The notes below the pieces were generated by a model, which saw only the letters and a list, made by a program, of their open reading frames with translations, made no database searches and was not told the DNA's origin. A stretch of 64,000 nucleotides of DNA from JBOGVZ01 sp050692985 (GTDB taxonomy: Bacteria > Actinomycetota > UBA4738 > CALAEC01), in contig JBOGVZ010000047.1 of NCBI GenBank assembly GCA_050692985.1, positions 62,001 through 126,000 on the forward strand. The letters are read 5' to 3'. The stretch's first letter is position 1. Each line of letters opens with the position of its first letter. This document shows positions 24,767-33,887 of the stretch, one piece after another. Both the position numbers and the translations under genes were made by a program.

Positions 24767-26024
24767 GGACCCCCCCGCGGACCCGGAGCTCCTTCAGGCC
24801 GCGGATGATGTAGTTGGGCTTCCACTCGGGCTCCTCCACCAGCTCCAGGCCCGGGAGGCGCCGCAGCAGCGTGCCGAACGAGGTCTCCAGCTCCACCCGG
24901 GCCAGCGGCGCCCCCAGGCAGAAGTGGATCCCGGCGCCGAACGACATGTGGGGGTTCTTCGGCCGGCCCACGTCGAGCTCGTCGGGACGCTCGAACACCT
25001 CGGGGTCGCGGTTGGCGCTGCCGAACAGCAGGGCCAGCTCCTGTCCCTTCGGGATCTCCACGCCGTGGACCTCCACGTCCTCCAGCACCCACCGCTCGAA
25101 CATCTGGAGGGGGGTGTCGTAGCGCATCAGCTCCTCGATGGCCGTGCGCACCAGGGAGTGGTCGTCGTGGAGGCGTTGCAGCTCGCCCGGGTTGCGGAAC
25201 AGCGACCACCACCCGTTGCCGGTGACGTTGACCGTGGCCTCGTGGCCGGCGTTGAGCAGCAGGACGCAGGTGCCGATCAGCTCGTCCTTGGTGAGCCGGT
25301 GTCCCTCCTCCAGCACCTGGGTCAGGGCCGAGATCAGGTCCTCCCGCGGGTCCCGGCGGCGCTCCCTCGATAGCCCGCGGAGGTAGGCGGAGAACTCCTC
25401 GCTGGCGGTGACCGCGGCCCGGGCGTCCTCGTCGGTGGGGTTGAGCTCGTACATCCGGCAGATCTCCGCCGACCACGGACGGAGGAGGTGGCGGTCGGAC
25501 TCGGGCACGCCCAGCATCTCGGCGATCACCGCCACCGGCAGCGGCTCGGCCAGCTCCCTGATGAGGTCGAACTCGCCGGCGCCGGCCACCCCGTCTACCA
25601 GCTCCTCCATCAGGCCCTGGACGAACGGGCGCAGGCCCTCGACCATCCGCGGGGTGAACGCCTTCGACACCAGCTTCCTCACCCGGGAGTGGTCGGGAGG
25701 CTCCATGTCCAGGATCCCGGATCGGATCAGATGCCAGAAGGGCGCGTGCCACTCGGGCTCCTCGGGCCGGCCCATCTCCGCGTGGGTGGCCATGTGGTGG
25801 TACGTCCGGCCGAACCGCCGGTCGCGGAGCAAGCCGTTCACGTCGTCGTGGCGGGGCACGATCCACTGGTTCGTGCCCTCGAAGTAGTGGATGGGCCCGG
25901 CCCGGCGCAGCGACGCGTAGACCGGATAGGGATCGGCCACGAACTCCACTGCCCACGGGTCGAACCCCAGGGCCGCGGGATCGGCCATTCCGTGTGGCGC
26001 GGGGACCTGCGGCGCGTGCGCCAT
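24756..26024 (-). CDS. Cytochrome P450
   Basis: Soluble bacterial P450 of 422 residues. The heme-binding loop is 'FGAGIHFCLGAPLAR' with the axial Cys, the I-helix oxygen motif is 'LLNAGHEATVN', and the ExxR pair is in 'IEELMRYD'. It needs a ferredoxin and reductase not seen in the window. ATG 26024 lies 7 bases after a TACACT box and so is probably leaderless; an upstream in-frame start would add 11 residues. The last residues 'RGGVRGV' and the stop come from a repeat element. It resembles actinobacterial CYP families acting on lipids or terpenoids; the substrate is unknown. Confidence 0.93.
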   Translation of the reverse strand: MAHAPQVPAPHGMADPAALGFDPWAVEFVADPYPVYASLRRAGPIHYFEGTNQWIVPRHDDVNGLLRDRRFGRTYHHMATHAEMGRPEEPEWHAPFWHLIRSGILDMEPPDHSRVRKLVSKAFTPRMVEGLRPFVQGLMEELVDGVAGAGEFDLIRELAEPLPVAVIAEMLGVPESDRHLLRPWSAEICRMYELNPTDEDARAAVTASEEFSAYLRGLSRERRRDPREDLISALTQVLEEGHRLTKDELIGTCVLLLNAGHEATVNVTGNGWWSLFRNPGELQRLHDDHSLVRTAIEELMRYDTPLQMFERWVLEDVEVHGVEIPKGQELALLFGSANRDPEVFERPDELDVGRPKNPHMSFGAGIHFCLGAPLARVELETSFGTLLRRLPGLELVEEPEWKPNYIIRGLKELRVRGGVRGV

Positions 26025-26031
26025 CAGCGGG

Positions 26032-26037
26032 AGTGTA
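26032..26037 (-). promoter_or_regulatory. -10 box TACACT of the P450 gene
   Basis: Seven bases before the ATG at 26024, with no Shine-Dalgarno between. It is part of a divergent promoter region with the small coiled-coil gene. Confidence 0.55.
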
Positions 26038-26067
26038 GCGCGGGCGCTCGGCGTCACCCACCGGTGC

Positions 26068-26073
26068 TAGGCT
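26068..26073 (+). promoter_or_regulatory. -10 box TAGGCT of the small coiled-coil gene
   Basis: Gives a leader of about 28 bases with GGAGAGGAG before the GTG at 26108. Confidence 0.45.
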
Positions 26074-26107
26074 GCACGCATCCTCCCCCGGAGAGGAGCA
26101 TCGGGGA

Positions 26108-26434
26108 GTGGACGTCCTGAACACGGCCATCAACGCTGCGGTCATCGCTGCGGTGGGGATCCTGCTGGGGCGCTTCGTCAAGGGCAGGTTCGATGAGAAC
26201 GACCGGCGGTGGGCGGAGAACGACCGGCGGTGGGCGGAGAACGACCGGCGCCTCGCGGCCATCGAGGCCAAGCTGGACGCCCACGACGCCCGGTTCGACG
26301 CCCTGGAGGCCAGGATGGCTTCCTTCGAAGCGCGGATGGATTCGTTCGAACGATCCCTGGACGGCATGCGCTCGGACCTGACCCGGGTGGCCCTGGCCGT
26401 GGGCGCGGGGCCGGCGGCCGGGACCGGAGGCTAG
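26108..26434 (+). CDS. Small membrane-anchored coiled-coil protein
   Basis: Protein of 108 residues: one N-terminal membrane helix (about 5-21), then three 7-residue repeats ENDRRWA/ENDRRLA and a long heptad helix ('AIEAKLDAHDARFDALEARM', 'FEARMDSFERSLDGM'). The DNA of the first two repeats is identical over 21 bases. Similar short hydrophobic plus coiled-coil proteins are common and usually oligomerise; no function is assigned. GTG start is supported by GGAGAGGAG upstream. Confidence 0.7.
   Translation: MDVLNTAINAAVIAAVGILLGRFVKGRFDENDRRWAENDRRWAENDRRLAAIEAKLDAHDARFDALEARMASFEARMDSFERSLDGMRSDLTRVALAVGAGPAAGTGG
26195..26257 (+). repeat. Three tandem 21-bp units inside the coiled-coil gene
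   Basis: Two identical copies and one diverged copy of a 21-base unit encode ENDRRWA, ENDRRWA, ENDRRLA. In-frame units of this kind may change number by slippage. Confidence 0.8.
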
Positions 26435-26506
26435 CGGGGGCACCGGCTCGCGCCGGCGCCGGGGCGGACACGCACGTCCGTCCCGGGCCGGCATCCCTCA
26501 CCGGGC

Positions 26507-26512
26507 TAGGAT
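26507..26512 (+). promoter_or_regulatory. -10 box TAGGAT of the frameshifted cyclase gene
   Basis: Ten bases before the ATG at 26523; the transcript would have almost no leader. Confidence 0.5.
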
Positions 26513-26522
26513 TCGCCCTGAC

Positions 26523-29144
26523 ATGGCCGAGCTGCCCACCGGGACCGTCACGTTCCTGTTCACCGACATCGAGGGATCGACCCGGCTGCTGGCCGAGCTG
26601 GCGGAGGGATACCGGGACGTCCAGGCGGACCACTTCCGCCTGATGCGTAAGGCCATGGCCGAGGGGGGCGGGGTGGAGATCCGCACCGAGGGCGACGCGT
26701 TCTTCGTGGTGTTCCCCAGCCCCGCCGGGGCGGTGAAGGCGGCAGCGGCCGCTCAGCGGAAGCTGGCCGCCCACCACTGGCCCGGTGGCCGCCCGGTGCG
26801 GGTGCGGATGGGCATGCACACCGGCGAGGGCGTGCTGGGAGGCGACGACTACCTGGGCATCGACGTGAACCGGGCGGCGCGCATCGCCGCAGCCGGTTAC
26901 GGCGGCCAGGTCCTGCTGTCCTCGACCACGAAGCCGCTCGTCGAACGGAACCTCCCCCAGGGCGTGGCCCTCCGCGACCTGGGCGCGCATCGGCTCAAGG
27001 ACTTCGACCAGCCCGAGCACCTCCACCAGCTGGTGATCGAAGGGCTGCCCGTCGGACTTCCCCGCCCTCAAGACCCTCGACGCTCGCCCCACAAACCTGC
27101 CCACCCCCCGGACCTCGTTCATCGGGCGGGATCGGGAGGTGGCCGCGGTGGCCGAGGCGGTGGGAGCCTCCCGCCTGGTGACGCTGACCGGCCCCGGGGG
27201 CACCGGGAAGACCCGCCTGGCCATCCAGGCCGGGGACGGCCTGCGGGACGATTTCCCCGACGGGGTGTTCTTCGTGGACCTGTCCCCGATCGCCGATCCG
27301 GACCTGGTCGGCCCCGCCGTGGCCGAGGCCCTGAAGGTCATGGAGGAGCCCGGGCGGGCGCTGCTCGACGCCGTGGCCGACCACCTCCGCGACCGGGACA
27401 CCCTCCTGGTGGTGGACAACTTCGAGCAGGTGATCCAGGCGGCCGGCGTGGTGGAGCGGCTCCTCGACACTGCCCCCGGGGTACGGGTCCTGGCGACCAG
27501 CAGGGAGCCACTGCACCTGTCCGGGGAGCGCGAGGTCCCCGTGCCTCCGCTCGAGCTCCCCGATCCCTCGGACCTCCCGGCGGTCGACGTCCTGACTCAC
27601 TACGAGGCCGTGGCCCTGTTCATCGACCGGGCCACCGCGGTGCGGCCGGGGTTCCGGGTGACGAACGAGAACGCCCCCGCCGTGGCGGAGCTGGTGGCCC
27701 GGCTGGACGGGCTGCCGCTGGCGGTCGAGCTGGCCGCCAGCCGCGTCAAGATCCTCACACCCCAGGCCATGCTGGCCCGGCTGGGCCAGCGGCTGCCGCT
27801 GCTCACCGGCGGGGCCCGCCACCTGCCCGAGCGCCAGCGCACCCTCCGAGGGGCCATCGAGTGGAGCCACGACCTCCTCGACGACGAGGAACGGCGGGTC
27901 TTCGCCCGTCTGGCGGTCTTCGCCGGGGGCTGGACCCTGGAGGCGGCCGAGGCGGCCTGCGGCGACGGCGTCGACGTGCTCGACAGGCTGGACTCGCTGG
28001 TGGACCGAAGCCTGGTCCGGCGCATCGATGAGGACGAGGGCGAGCCGCGGTTCACGATGCTGGAGACGATCCGTGAGTTCGCCGGCGAGCGGCTCGGGGA
28101 ATCGGGCGAGGAGGAAGAGGTCCGGCGGCGCCACGCCGGGTTCTTCCGGAGCTTGGCCGAGGAGGCCGGGCCGCACCTCGAGGCCGAGGAGCAGGTCGCG
28201 TGGCTGGACCGCCTGGACCGCGAGCGCGACAACCTGCGGACGGCCATGTCCTGGGCGATCGACAGCGGCGAGGCGGAGGGCGGACTGGGGCTGGCCGCGC
28301 CCATCTGGCGGTTCTGGCAGCACCGGGGTCCGCTCTCCGAGGGACGCGGGTGGCTGGAGCGTCTCCTGGCGCTGCCACCCGCTCAGGAACGGTCGCCGGC
28401 CCGGGCCCGGGCGCTCGAAGCCCTGGGGAACGTGGCCTACTGGCAGAACGACTACGCGGCCACCCGGAAGGCCTACGCCGAGGCCGAGAGCCTCGCTCGC
28501 CGGCTCGGGGACAAGAGGTTCCTGGCCCGGGTGCTGTGGGACCAGTCCTACATGGCCGGGATCGACGGTGACCTCGACAGGGGAGAGGCGGCCCTCCTCG
28601 AGGCTCGGCAGGCGGCCCAGGAAGCCGGCGACCGGGCCGCCACCGCGCTGGTGATGGTGGACCTGGGTTCCTCCGGCACAGGCGAGGGGACAGCCTCGGT
28701 GGCCGCGAACAGATGCGGCAGGGGATCGCCATCATGGAGGAGCTCGGCATGACCGGGCTGCTGGCCGACAACATCGGAGTGCTCGGCATGCTCGACCTCG
28801 TCCTTGGCGACGTCAACGATGCCCGCCTCCACCTCCGGCGGGCCATGGATCTGACCGTGGAAGCGGGAAGCGAGATGGGGATCGCCCAGATGCTCCTGGG
28901 GGTGGCCCTGCTCGCTCAGGCCGAGGGCCGCCACGAACGTGCCGCGCGCCTCCTGGGCGCGCAGGCCCGGATCCAGGAGACCCTTGGTGGCGCCCCCCCG
29001 CCGGAGCTCCTGGCCCCGTTCGGCGACCCGGAGGCGGATGCCCGCACCGCCCTGGACGACGAGACCTTCGAGCGCGCCTGGGCCAAGGGCCGAGCCATGA
29101 CCACGGAAGAGGCGGTTGCCTACGCCCTGGAGGAGGAGGGATAG
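26523..29144 (+). pseudogene. Class III cyclase - NB-ARC ATPase - TPR regulator, two compensating frameshifts
   Basis: Three reading frames together make one protein of about 873 residues. The first (to about 27050) holds the cyclase domain 'TVTFLFTDIEGST', 'EIRTEGDAFFVVF'; the second (about 27052-28668) holds a linker 'LKTLDARPTNLPTPRTSFIGRDREV', Walker A 'GPGGTGKTRLA', 'LLVVDNFEQV', 'LDGLPLAVELAASR' and winged-helix/TPR parts; the third finishes the TPR end. The shifts are one extra base near 27050 and one missing base near 28669, restoring the original frame. Two compensating single-base changes suggest sequencing error or a recent pseudogene. Relatives are signalling cyclases or AfsR-like regulators. 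Confidence 0.8.
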
Positions 29145-29225
29145 GCAACCGGGCCGGCGCTCCCGGGCAGGACCCGGGCCAGCTGGCGGCGAAGTAGGTC
29201 CACGAAGCCTGTGGGAAGGAGCCGC

Positions 29226-30956
29226 ATGCGTCCGCGCCGAGCCCTGATCGTCGCCCTGGCCGCGGCCCTCCTGGTGCCCGCCGCCGCCGGCGCGACCCCG
29301 GACGAGCTGCCCCCGCTCCACCCGGTCACCGAGGACCGCTTCCAGGCCCTCCCGATGGAGACCGAGATGATCGACACCCGGGGCGGCCGGGTGTACGTGG
29401 AGGTCATCCGCCCCGACGTACCGGAGGGAACCCGGGTCCCGGTCATCCTCACGTTCACGCCCTACCAGGTGTTCCTGTCCTCGGCCGACGACGCGGTGGC
29501 GTCCTTCTTCGTGCCCAAGGGCTACGCCCGGGCCATGGCCCACGTGCCGGGGACCGGGAACTCCGGCGGGTGCTGGGACCACGGCGGTCCCCGGGAGCGA
29601 GCGGCCGGGTACGACCTGGTCGAGTGGCTGGGCACCATGGAGTGGGCGAGCGGCCGGGTGGGGATGATCGGCGGCTCCTACGAGGGGACCACGGCGAACA
29701 TGGCCGCCGTTGACCGGCCCCCCCACCTGGCCACCATCGTCCCCGAGGTGGCCATCGCCCAGTGGTACGGCTACTCATACGCGGACGGGGTCCGGTACCT
29801 GATCGTCGACCCGGGGCAGAACCAGAGCGTGGTCATCAACGAGCAGGGCTTCGACACCCCGCTGGCGTTCGACTTCGCCATCGGGCTGGCCCCCCCGCTC
29901 AATCCCACCGACCCCGACCACCTCGGAAGGGCCGTGGAGCGACTGTGCCCCGGCGGAGACAAGCTGGTCCACACCGAGCACGGCTACGACATGGAGCCCG
30001 ACTTCGACGAGTTCTGGCAGGAGCGGAGCTACCTGCGGGACGCGTCCCGGGTCCGGGTGCCGGTGCTGGTCCAGGGTGGATGGCGCGACTACAACGTGAA
30101 GAGCCACGAGTCCACCCGGTGGTTCGAGGCCCTGCCCCAGAGGGTGCCGAAGATGCTGGTGATGGACGCCGTGGCCCACGGCACCCCGCAGGACCCGCGG
30201 ATCCGGTGGCAGACGCTCCTGCACGCATGGTTCGACCGGTGGCTGTACGGCTTCGACACCGGCATCTCGGACCAGCCCCCGGTCCTGTCGAAGGCGAACG
30301 ACGGCGAGCTCCGCGCGGACACCCGGTGGCCCCCGGCGGGGACGCAGCCGGCCAGGCTGTTCCTCCACGGCGACGGCCGGCTGGCCACCGCCCCGGTGGA
30401 GGGCCCGCAGGCCCTGGGGTCGTTCCGGGACTCGGCGAAGACGACCGAGTCCGAGGCCCTGGCCCGCCGGGCCTCGGACGGAGGGGACTTCCTGTGGTTC
30501 GAGAGCGCCCCGCTCACCGAGGACATGCGGATCGCCGGAACCCCCAGGCTGTCCCTGCACGCCACGTCGTCGGCGACCTCGACCCACTTCACCCCGGTGC
30601 TGTTCGACCTGGGGCCGCCGCTGACCGACCGGCCCCAGTGCCGGTTCGTGCCGCCGCAGCAGGCCTGCACGGTGGACCGTGGGTTCCTCAACGCCAGGTA
30701 CCGCGACGGGCTGGAGGAGGGGAAGGACCTGGTGCCGGGAGAGCCGTACCACGCCACGGTGCGGTTCATCGGCAACGACTGGATGGTCCCGGCCGGGCAC
30801 CGGATCGGCCTGGCGGTGATGTCGGCGAACCTGTGGTGGGCGGTCCCCGACGACCAGCGCGCCGAGAACACCCTGCACGCCGGACCGGGCGCCCGCACGG
30901 CGCTGATCCTCCCGGTCGTCGGCGGCACGGCCACCGCCCGGGCCGCCGGGCTGTAG
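29226..30956 (+). CDS. Secreted S15-family (CocE/X-Pro dipeptidyl-peptidase type) hydrolase
   Basis: Protein of 576 residues with a Sec signal peptide ('ALIVALAAALLVPAAAGA', cleavage about residue 24). The alpha/beta-hydrolase core has the nucleophile elbow 'GGSYEGTT' and the late His in 'AVAHGTPQDPR'; a C-terminal jelly-roll domain (about 390-570) with 'RIAGTPRLSLHATS' is typical of this family. Members cleave X-Pro peptides or esters such as cocaine and cephalosporin derivatives. ATG 29226 has GGAAGGAG 4 bases upstream; GTG 29211 would add five residues ahead of the signal. The exported location suggests scavenging. Confidence 0.85.
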   Translation: MRPRRALIVALAAALLVPAAAGATPDELPPLHPVTEDRFQALPMETEMIDTRGGRVYVEVIRPDVPEGTRVPVILTFTPYQVFLSSADDAVASFFVPKGYARAMAHVPGTGNSGGCWDHGGPRERAAGYDLVEWLGTMEWASGRVGMIGGSYEGTTANMAAVDRPPHLATIVPEVAIAQWYGYSYADGVRYLIVDPGQNQSVVINEQGFDTPLAFDFAIGLAPPLNPTDPDHLGRAVERLCPGGDKLVHTEHGYDMEPDFDEFWQERSYLRDASRVRVPVLVQGGWRDYNVKSHESTRWFEALPQRVPKMLVMDAVAHGTPQDPRIRWQTLLHAWFDRWLYGFDTGISDQPPVLSKANDGELRADTRWPPAGTQPARLFLHGDGRLATAPVEGPQALGSFRDSAKTTESEALARRASDGGDFLWFESAPLTEDMRIAGTPRLSLHATSSATSTHFTPVLFDLGPPLTDRPQCRFVPPQQACTVDRGFLNARYRDGLEEGKDLVPGEPYHATVRFIGNDWMVPAGHRIGLAVMSANLWWAVPDDQRAENTLHAGPGARTALILPVVGGTATARAAGL

Positions 30957-30964
30957 GGCGGGGT

Positions 30965-31942
30965 TCAGGTACCCTTCGCCGGGGGGTGGGTGTCGCGGAT
31001 CTTGAACAGCCGGACGCGGCCCACGCCCTTGAGGCTCCGGCTCCCGATCCGCCTCGCGTCCACCGCGTCGCGGCCGACCGCGTCGACGAATTCCTCGGAG
31101 GCCACCACGGAGCTGGGCCGGGCGAAGGCGGTGATCCTGGCGGCCACGTTGACGGGCCGCCCGAAGTAGTCGCCGCCCAGGGCCACCACCTCGCCGTAGT
31201 CGAGCCCGGCCCGGGCCGCAGGGAGGACCTCCGATCCCTCGGCCCGGCGGACCACGGTGGCGGCGGCCTCCAGGGCCCGAGGGGCCTCCGTGGAGACGAA
31301 CATCACCGCGTCGCCGATCACCTTCACCAGGCGGGCTCCGGCCTCGGCGCAGGCCTCCACGGCCAGGTCCTCGAAGGCGTCGATCATCCCGCCCAGCTCC
31401 TCGCCGGGCAGGTCCTCGGAGATGCGGGAGAAGTCCACCAGGTCCACGAACCCGGTGGCCAGCGCGGAGCCCTCGCCGGTCCCGGCGGCCCGCAGCCCGT
31501 TCAGGGCCAGGAACAGGTGGCGGCGGTGGGCCTGGTCGAGGAGGTGGGCAGTGCTCTCCAGCAGCGAGTCCATCACGGGGCGGAGCCGCTCCTCCATCCC
31601 CTCACCGGGCTCGACGGCCATGGCCCCCAGGATGCGGTCGCGGAACAACCTCGTCTCCGCGTCGGCGATCCGGGCCAGCGTGGTTCCGTACAGCCTGGTC
31701 ACGGTGAGCATCTCGTCGGGCGGAACCCCGAGCTCCATGATGCCCCGGAGCAACGCCAGCGCCTCGACGTCACGGTCGTCGAACACGACCTCCCGGTCGT
31801 CCGGCTCGGGCATCCCCAGGGCCCGCCACACCCGCTTGGCCAGCGTCAGGTCGAGCCCGGCCTTGGCCGCGGCCTCCGGGGCGGTCAGGTGCGGCGGAGG
31901 GGCGAAGCTCTCCGCGGGGGGTGGCAGCGGTCGCTCGGACAG
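30965..31942 (-). CDS. Adenylate/guanylate cyclase with N-terminal regulatory helix domain, probable CTG start
   Basis: Protein of 325 residues. The N-terminal half (about 1-150, 'LTAPEAAAKAGLDLTLAKRVWRALG...') resembles the MerR-like regulatory domain of mycobacterial-type cyclases; the catalytic domain (about 160-310) has 'ATGFVDLVDFSRIS', 'LVKVIGDAVMFV', 'ARAGLDYGEVV' and 'GRPVNVAARI'. The first GTG (31831) would cut through the regulatory domain. CTG 31942 lies exactly 6 bases after a perfect AGGAGG and downstream of a TAGGCT box, and the frame closes upstream with TAG, so CTG initiation is the best reading. Confidence 0.85.
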   Translation of the reverse strand: MSERPLPPPAESFAPPPHLTAPEAAAKAGLDLTLAKRVWRALGMPEPDDREVVFDDRDVEALALLRGIMELGVPPDEMLTVTRLYGTTLARIADAETRLFRDRILGAMAVEPGEGMEERLRPVMDSLLESTAHLLDQAHRRHLFLALNGLRAAGTGEGSALATGFVDLVDFSRISEDLPGEELGGMIDAFEDLAVEACAEAGARLVKVIGDAVMFVSTEAPRALEAAATVVRRAEGSEVLPAARAGLDYGEVVALGGDYFGRPVNVAARITAFARPSSVVASEEFVDAVGRDAVDARRIGSRSLKGVGRVRLFKIRDTHPPAKGT

Positions 31943-31948
31943 GTCGGG

Positions 31949-31954
31949 CCTCCT
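31949..31954 (-). promoter_or_regulatory. Shine-Dalgarno AGGAGG that decides a CTG start
   Basis: Perfect AGGAGG, then CCCGAC, then CTG at 31942. No ATG, GTG or TTG is in frame between the upstream TAG and 31831. Confidence 0.7.
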
Positions 31955-31966
31955 GGGTTCTGCAAG

Positions 31967-31972
31967 AGCCTA
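31967..31972 (-). promoter_or_regulatory. -10 box TAGGCT of the cyclase gene
   Basis: Lies 24 bases before the proposed CTG start, giving a leader just long enough to include AGGAGG. Confidence 0.45.
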
Positions 31973-32062
31973 CCCGCTGGACCGCTGGGCCATGCGGGGC
32001 CCGAAGACCGCACCGGGGGCCGCTTGCTACTGTCTTCGCTGACCGAGCGGTGGGGATGGCGG

Positions 32063-32818
32063 ATGGAGACGGAAGCGGGACACCCGAGCGAGGACGAGGG
32101 AGCCCTGGTCGTCCGGGCGTCCGACCCCGAGGAGGTGGCCGGGCGGCTGGAAGCGCTGGACTCCGTGGGCGGGTACCGGCTCGAGCCCGGACCCACCCTG
32201 CGGATCCGCGACCGGTACGTCGACACGGCCGACGGCGACCTGGGGGCTCGGAGGATCGCCCTGCGGGTCCGGGAGGTGGACGGGGCCACGCTCCTGACAC
32301 TCAAGGGCTCCTCGCGGACGACCGGGCACGGGACCCACCAGCGCCTGGAGATCGAGGAGCCGTGGTCGGAGCCGGCGCTGGCGCGAGCTATGGAGGAGCT
32401 CCGGACCATGGGTGTCCCCCTGGAGGTTCGGGCCGGGGGGGCCACGCCCGTCGAGGCCCTGGAGAGCGTGGGGCTTCGGGTGGTGCAGGACCGAGAGACC
32501 GAGCGGACCGTCCGGCACGTCCTGGCGGACGGCCCGGCGGCCGAGCTGGCCATCGACCGCGTGACCTACCACCTCGGGGAGGCGGCTCCCCGGTTGCTCG
32601 AGGTCGAGGTCGAGGCCAAGCGGCCCGGCGCCTCGGGTGTGCTCCACGACGTGATCGACGCCCTGGACCATGAGTGGCCCGAGCTCCGCCGATGGCCCCA
32701 CAGCAAGCTGGCCATCGGAAAGGCCCTGGAGCGGCTGCTGCGGGAAGGGCGATTCCGTGGCGAGCTGGTCACCGGCAAGGACCTGGACCGGATCGCCGTG
32801 GAGCTCGGCGACGCCTGA
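32063..32818 (+). CDS. CYTH-domain protein
   Basis: Protein of 251 residues of the CYTH (adenylate cyclase IV/thiamine triphosphatase) tunnel fold, which hydrolyses or cyclises organic triphosphates or cleaves polyphosphate. Recognisable elements are 'LRIRDRYVDTADGDLGARRIALRVREVDG', 'LTLKGSS', 'VRHVLADGPAAELAIDRVTYHLG' and 'LLEVEVEAK'. The N-terminal ExExK signature is degenerate here ('ALVVRASDP'), so activity is uncertain. ATG 32063 follows a TACTGT box at 32028-32033. It is divergent from the cyclase gene. Confidence 0.75.
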   Translation: METEAGHPSEDEGALVVRASDPEEVAGRLEALDSVGGYRLEPGPTLRIRDRYVDTADGDLGARRIALRVREVDGATLLTLKGSSRTTGHGTHQRLEIEEPWSEPALARAMEELRTMGVPLEVRAGGATPVEALESVGLRVVQDRETERTVRHVLADGPAAELAIDRVTYHLGEAAPRLLEVEVEAKRPGASGVLHDVIDALDHEWPELRRWPHSKLAIGKALERLLREGRFRGELVTGKDLDRIAVELGDA

Positions 32819-32821
32819 AGC

Positions 32822-33763
32822 TCACTCCTCCTTGGAGCCGGTCCGCTCGGCCAGGCCCATGGCCCGGACGATCAGGGCCTCGCTGAAGCCGGCGGCGAAC
32901 GCGATGGCCAGCAGGCCCACGTTCGTGGTGACCTCGATGCCGAACGACCCCGCCCGCACCAGGACGTAGGCGGCAAGCGCGCCCGCCACGCCGAACAGCG
33001 GCCGGATGCCGGTGATCACCCCTTCCCGGAGCTGCTCGGGAACCCGGGCCTGCAGGGACCCGCCGATCACGGACAGGATCGCGGTGAAGCTGCCGCCCAG
33101 CACGCCCCAGGCGATCACGTGCAGCCACACCCGCACTCCTCCCTGCCCCGGCTCGAGGTCCAACGGGATCGGCCACCAGGCCTGGAGGGCCAGCACGGCC
33201 GCCACGGCCCCGAGGAGGTAGGCCATCAGGATGGCCAGCCGCCGCCGCAGCAACGCGATGCGCCGGTACCCGTTGCGAAGGTCCTCGTCGCGGACCTCCA
33301 ACGCCTTGGCCAGTGCCCGGCGAGCATCCTCAAGGTCCCGGGCCGAAGGCCGGCCGCGGCCACGCCTCCGTGCCGGCCCGGGGACCAGCACGCGGATCTC
33401 GTCCATGAGGTCCTCGATCGTCTGGCCGCGCCAGCCGGTGGACTTGTCGGCGGCCTCACGGGCCAGGGCGGTGGCCTCGTGCCGGAGCTCGTCCGTCTCG
33501 TACCCCAGGGCCGACGCGCGGCGGGCCGCGTTGAGCTGCGCCCAGGCCTCCTCCAGGCGGAAGAGCCCGAAGGCCGCCCGGGCCCGCTCCAGGTGCTCGC
33601 AGGCCTCGCGGGCCCACGGCTCGCTGTGGTCCGAGCAGGCCCGCCACGGCCCCGCCCGACGCACCAGCTCGCGCTCGAAGACGTCGAGGTCGGCGCCCAG
33701 CCGGCTCCGCCTGATCGGCGTCAGGACGGACACGATCCACGCTCTGATCGAGCCGATGCTCAT
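32822..33763 (-). CDS. Membrane protein with long cytoplasmic N-terminal domain, unknown function
   Basis: Protein of 313 residues. The first about 185 residues are soluble, helical and basic, with a 'HLERARAAFGLFRLEEAWAQLNAARR' segment like a helical repeat. Four membrane helices follow (about 190-300): 'LAILMAYLLGAVAAVLAL', 'WLHVIAWGVLGGSFTAIL', 'GVAGALAAYVLV' and 'VGLLAIAFAAGFSEALIV'. The last pair, ending 'GFSEALI', resembles uncharacterised actinobacterial proteins with a soluble head. ATG 33763 is used; ATG 33799 is possible. The gene converges with the CYTH gene, stops 3 bases apart. I do not recognise a named family. Confidence 0.65.
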   Translation of the reverse strand: MSIGSIRAWIVSVLTPIRRSRLGADLDVFERELVRRAGPWRACSDHSEPWAREACEHLERARAAFGLFRLEEAWAQLNAARRASALGYETDELRHEATALAREAADKSTGWRGQTIEDLMDEIRVLVPGPARRRGRGRPSARDLEDARRALAKALEVRDEDLRNGYRRIALLRRRLAILMAYLLGAVAAVLALQAWWPIPLDLEPGQGGVRVWLHVIAWGVLGGSFTAILSVIGGSLQARVPEQLREGVITGIRPLFGVAGALAAYVLVRAGSFGIEVTTNVGLLAIAFAAGFSEALIVRAMGLAERTGSKEE

Positions 33764-33851
33764 CGGCACCCCCCGGCCCTGTCGACTCCCGAAGAGCATG
33801 CGCCCGCCCGCCCCGCCGGGCAAGGCCACCCGTCCGCCGTGGCCCCCGCGC

Positions 33852-33857
33852 TAGGAT
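33852..33857 (+). promoter_or_regulatory. -10 box TAGGAT of the SCP2 gene
   Basis: Followed by a leader of about 24 bases that contains AGGGAGGAGG 5 bases before ATG 33888, so this gene is not leaderless. Confidence 0.5.
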
Positions 33858-33887
33858 GCGGCAGACCGACGCAGGGAGGAGGCCCGC

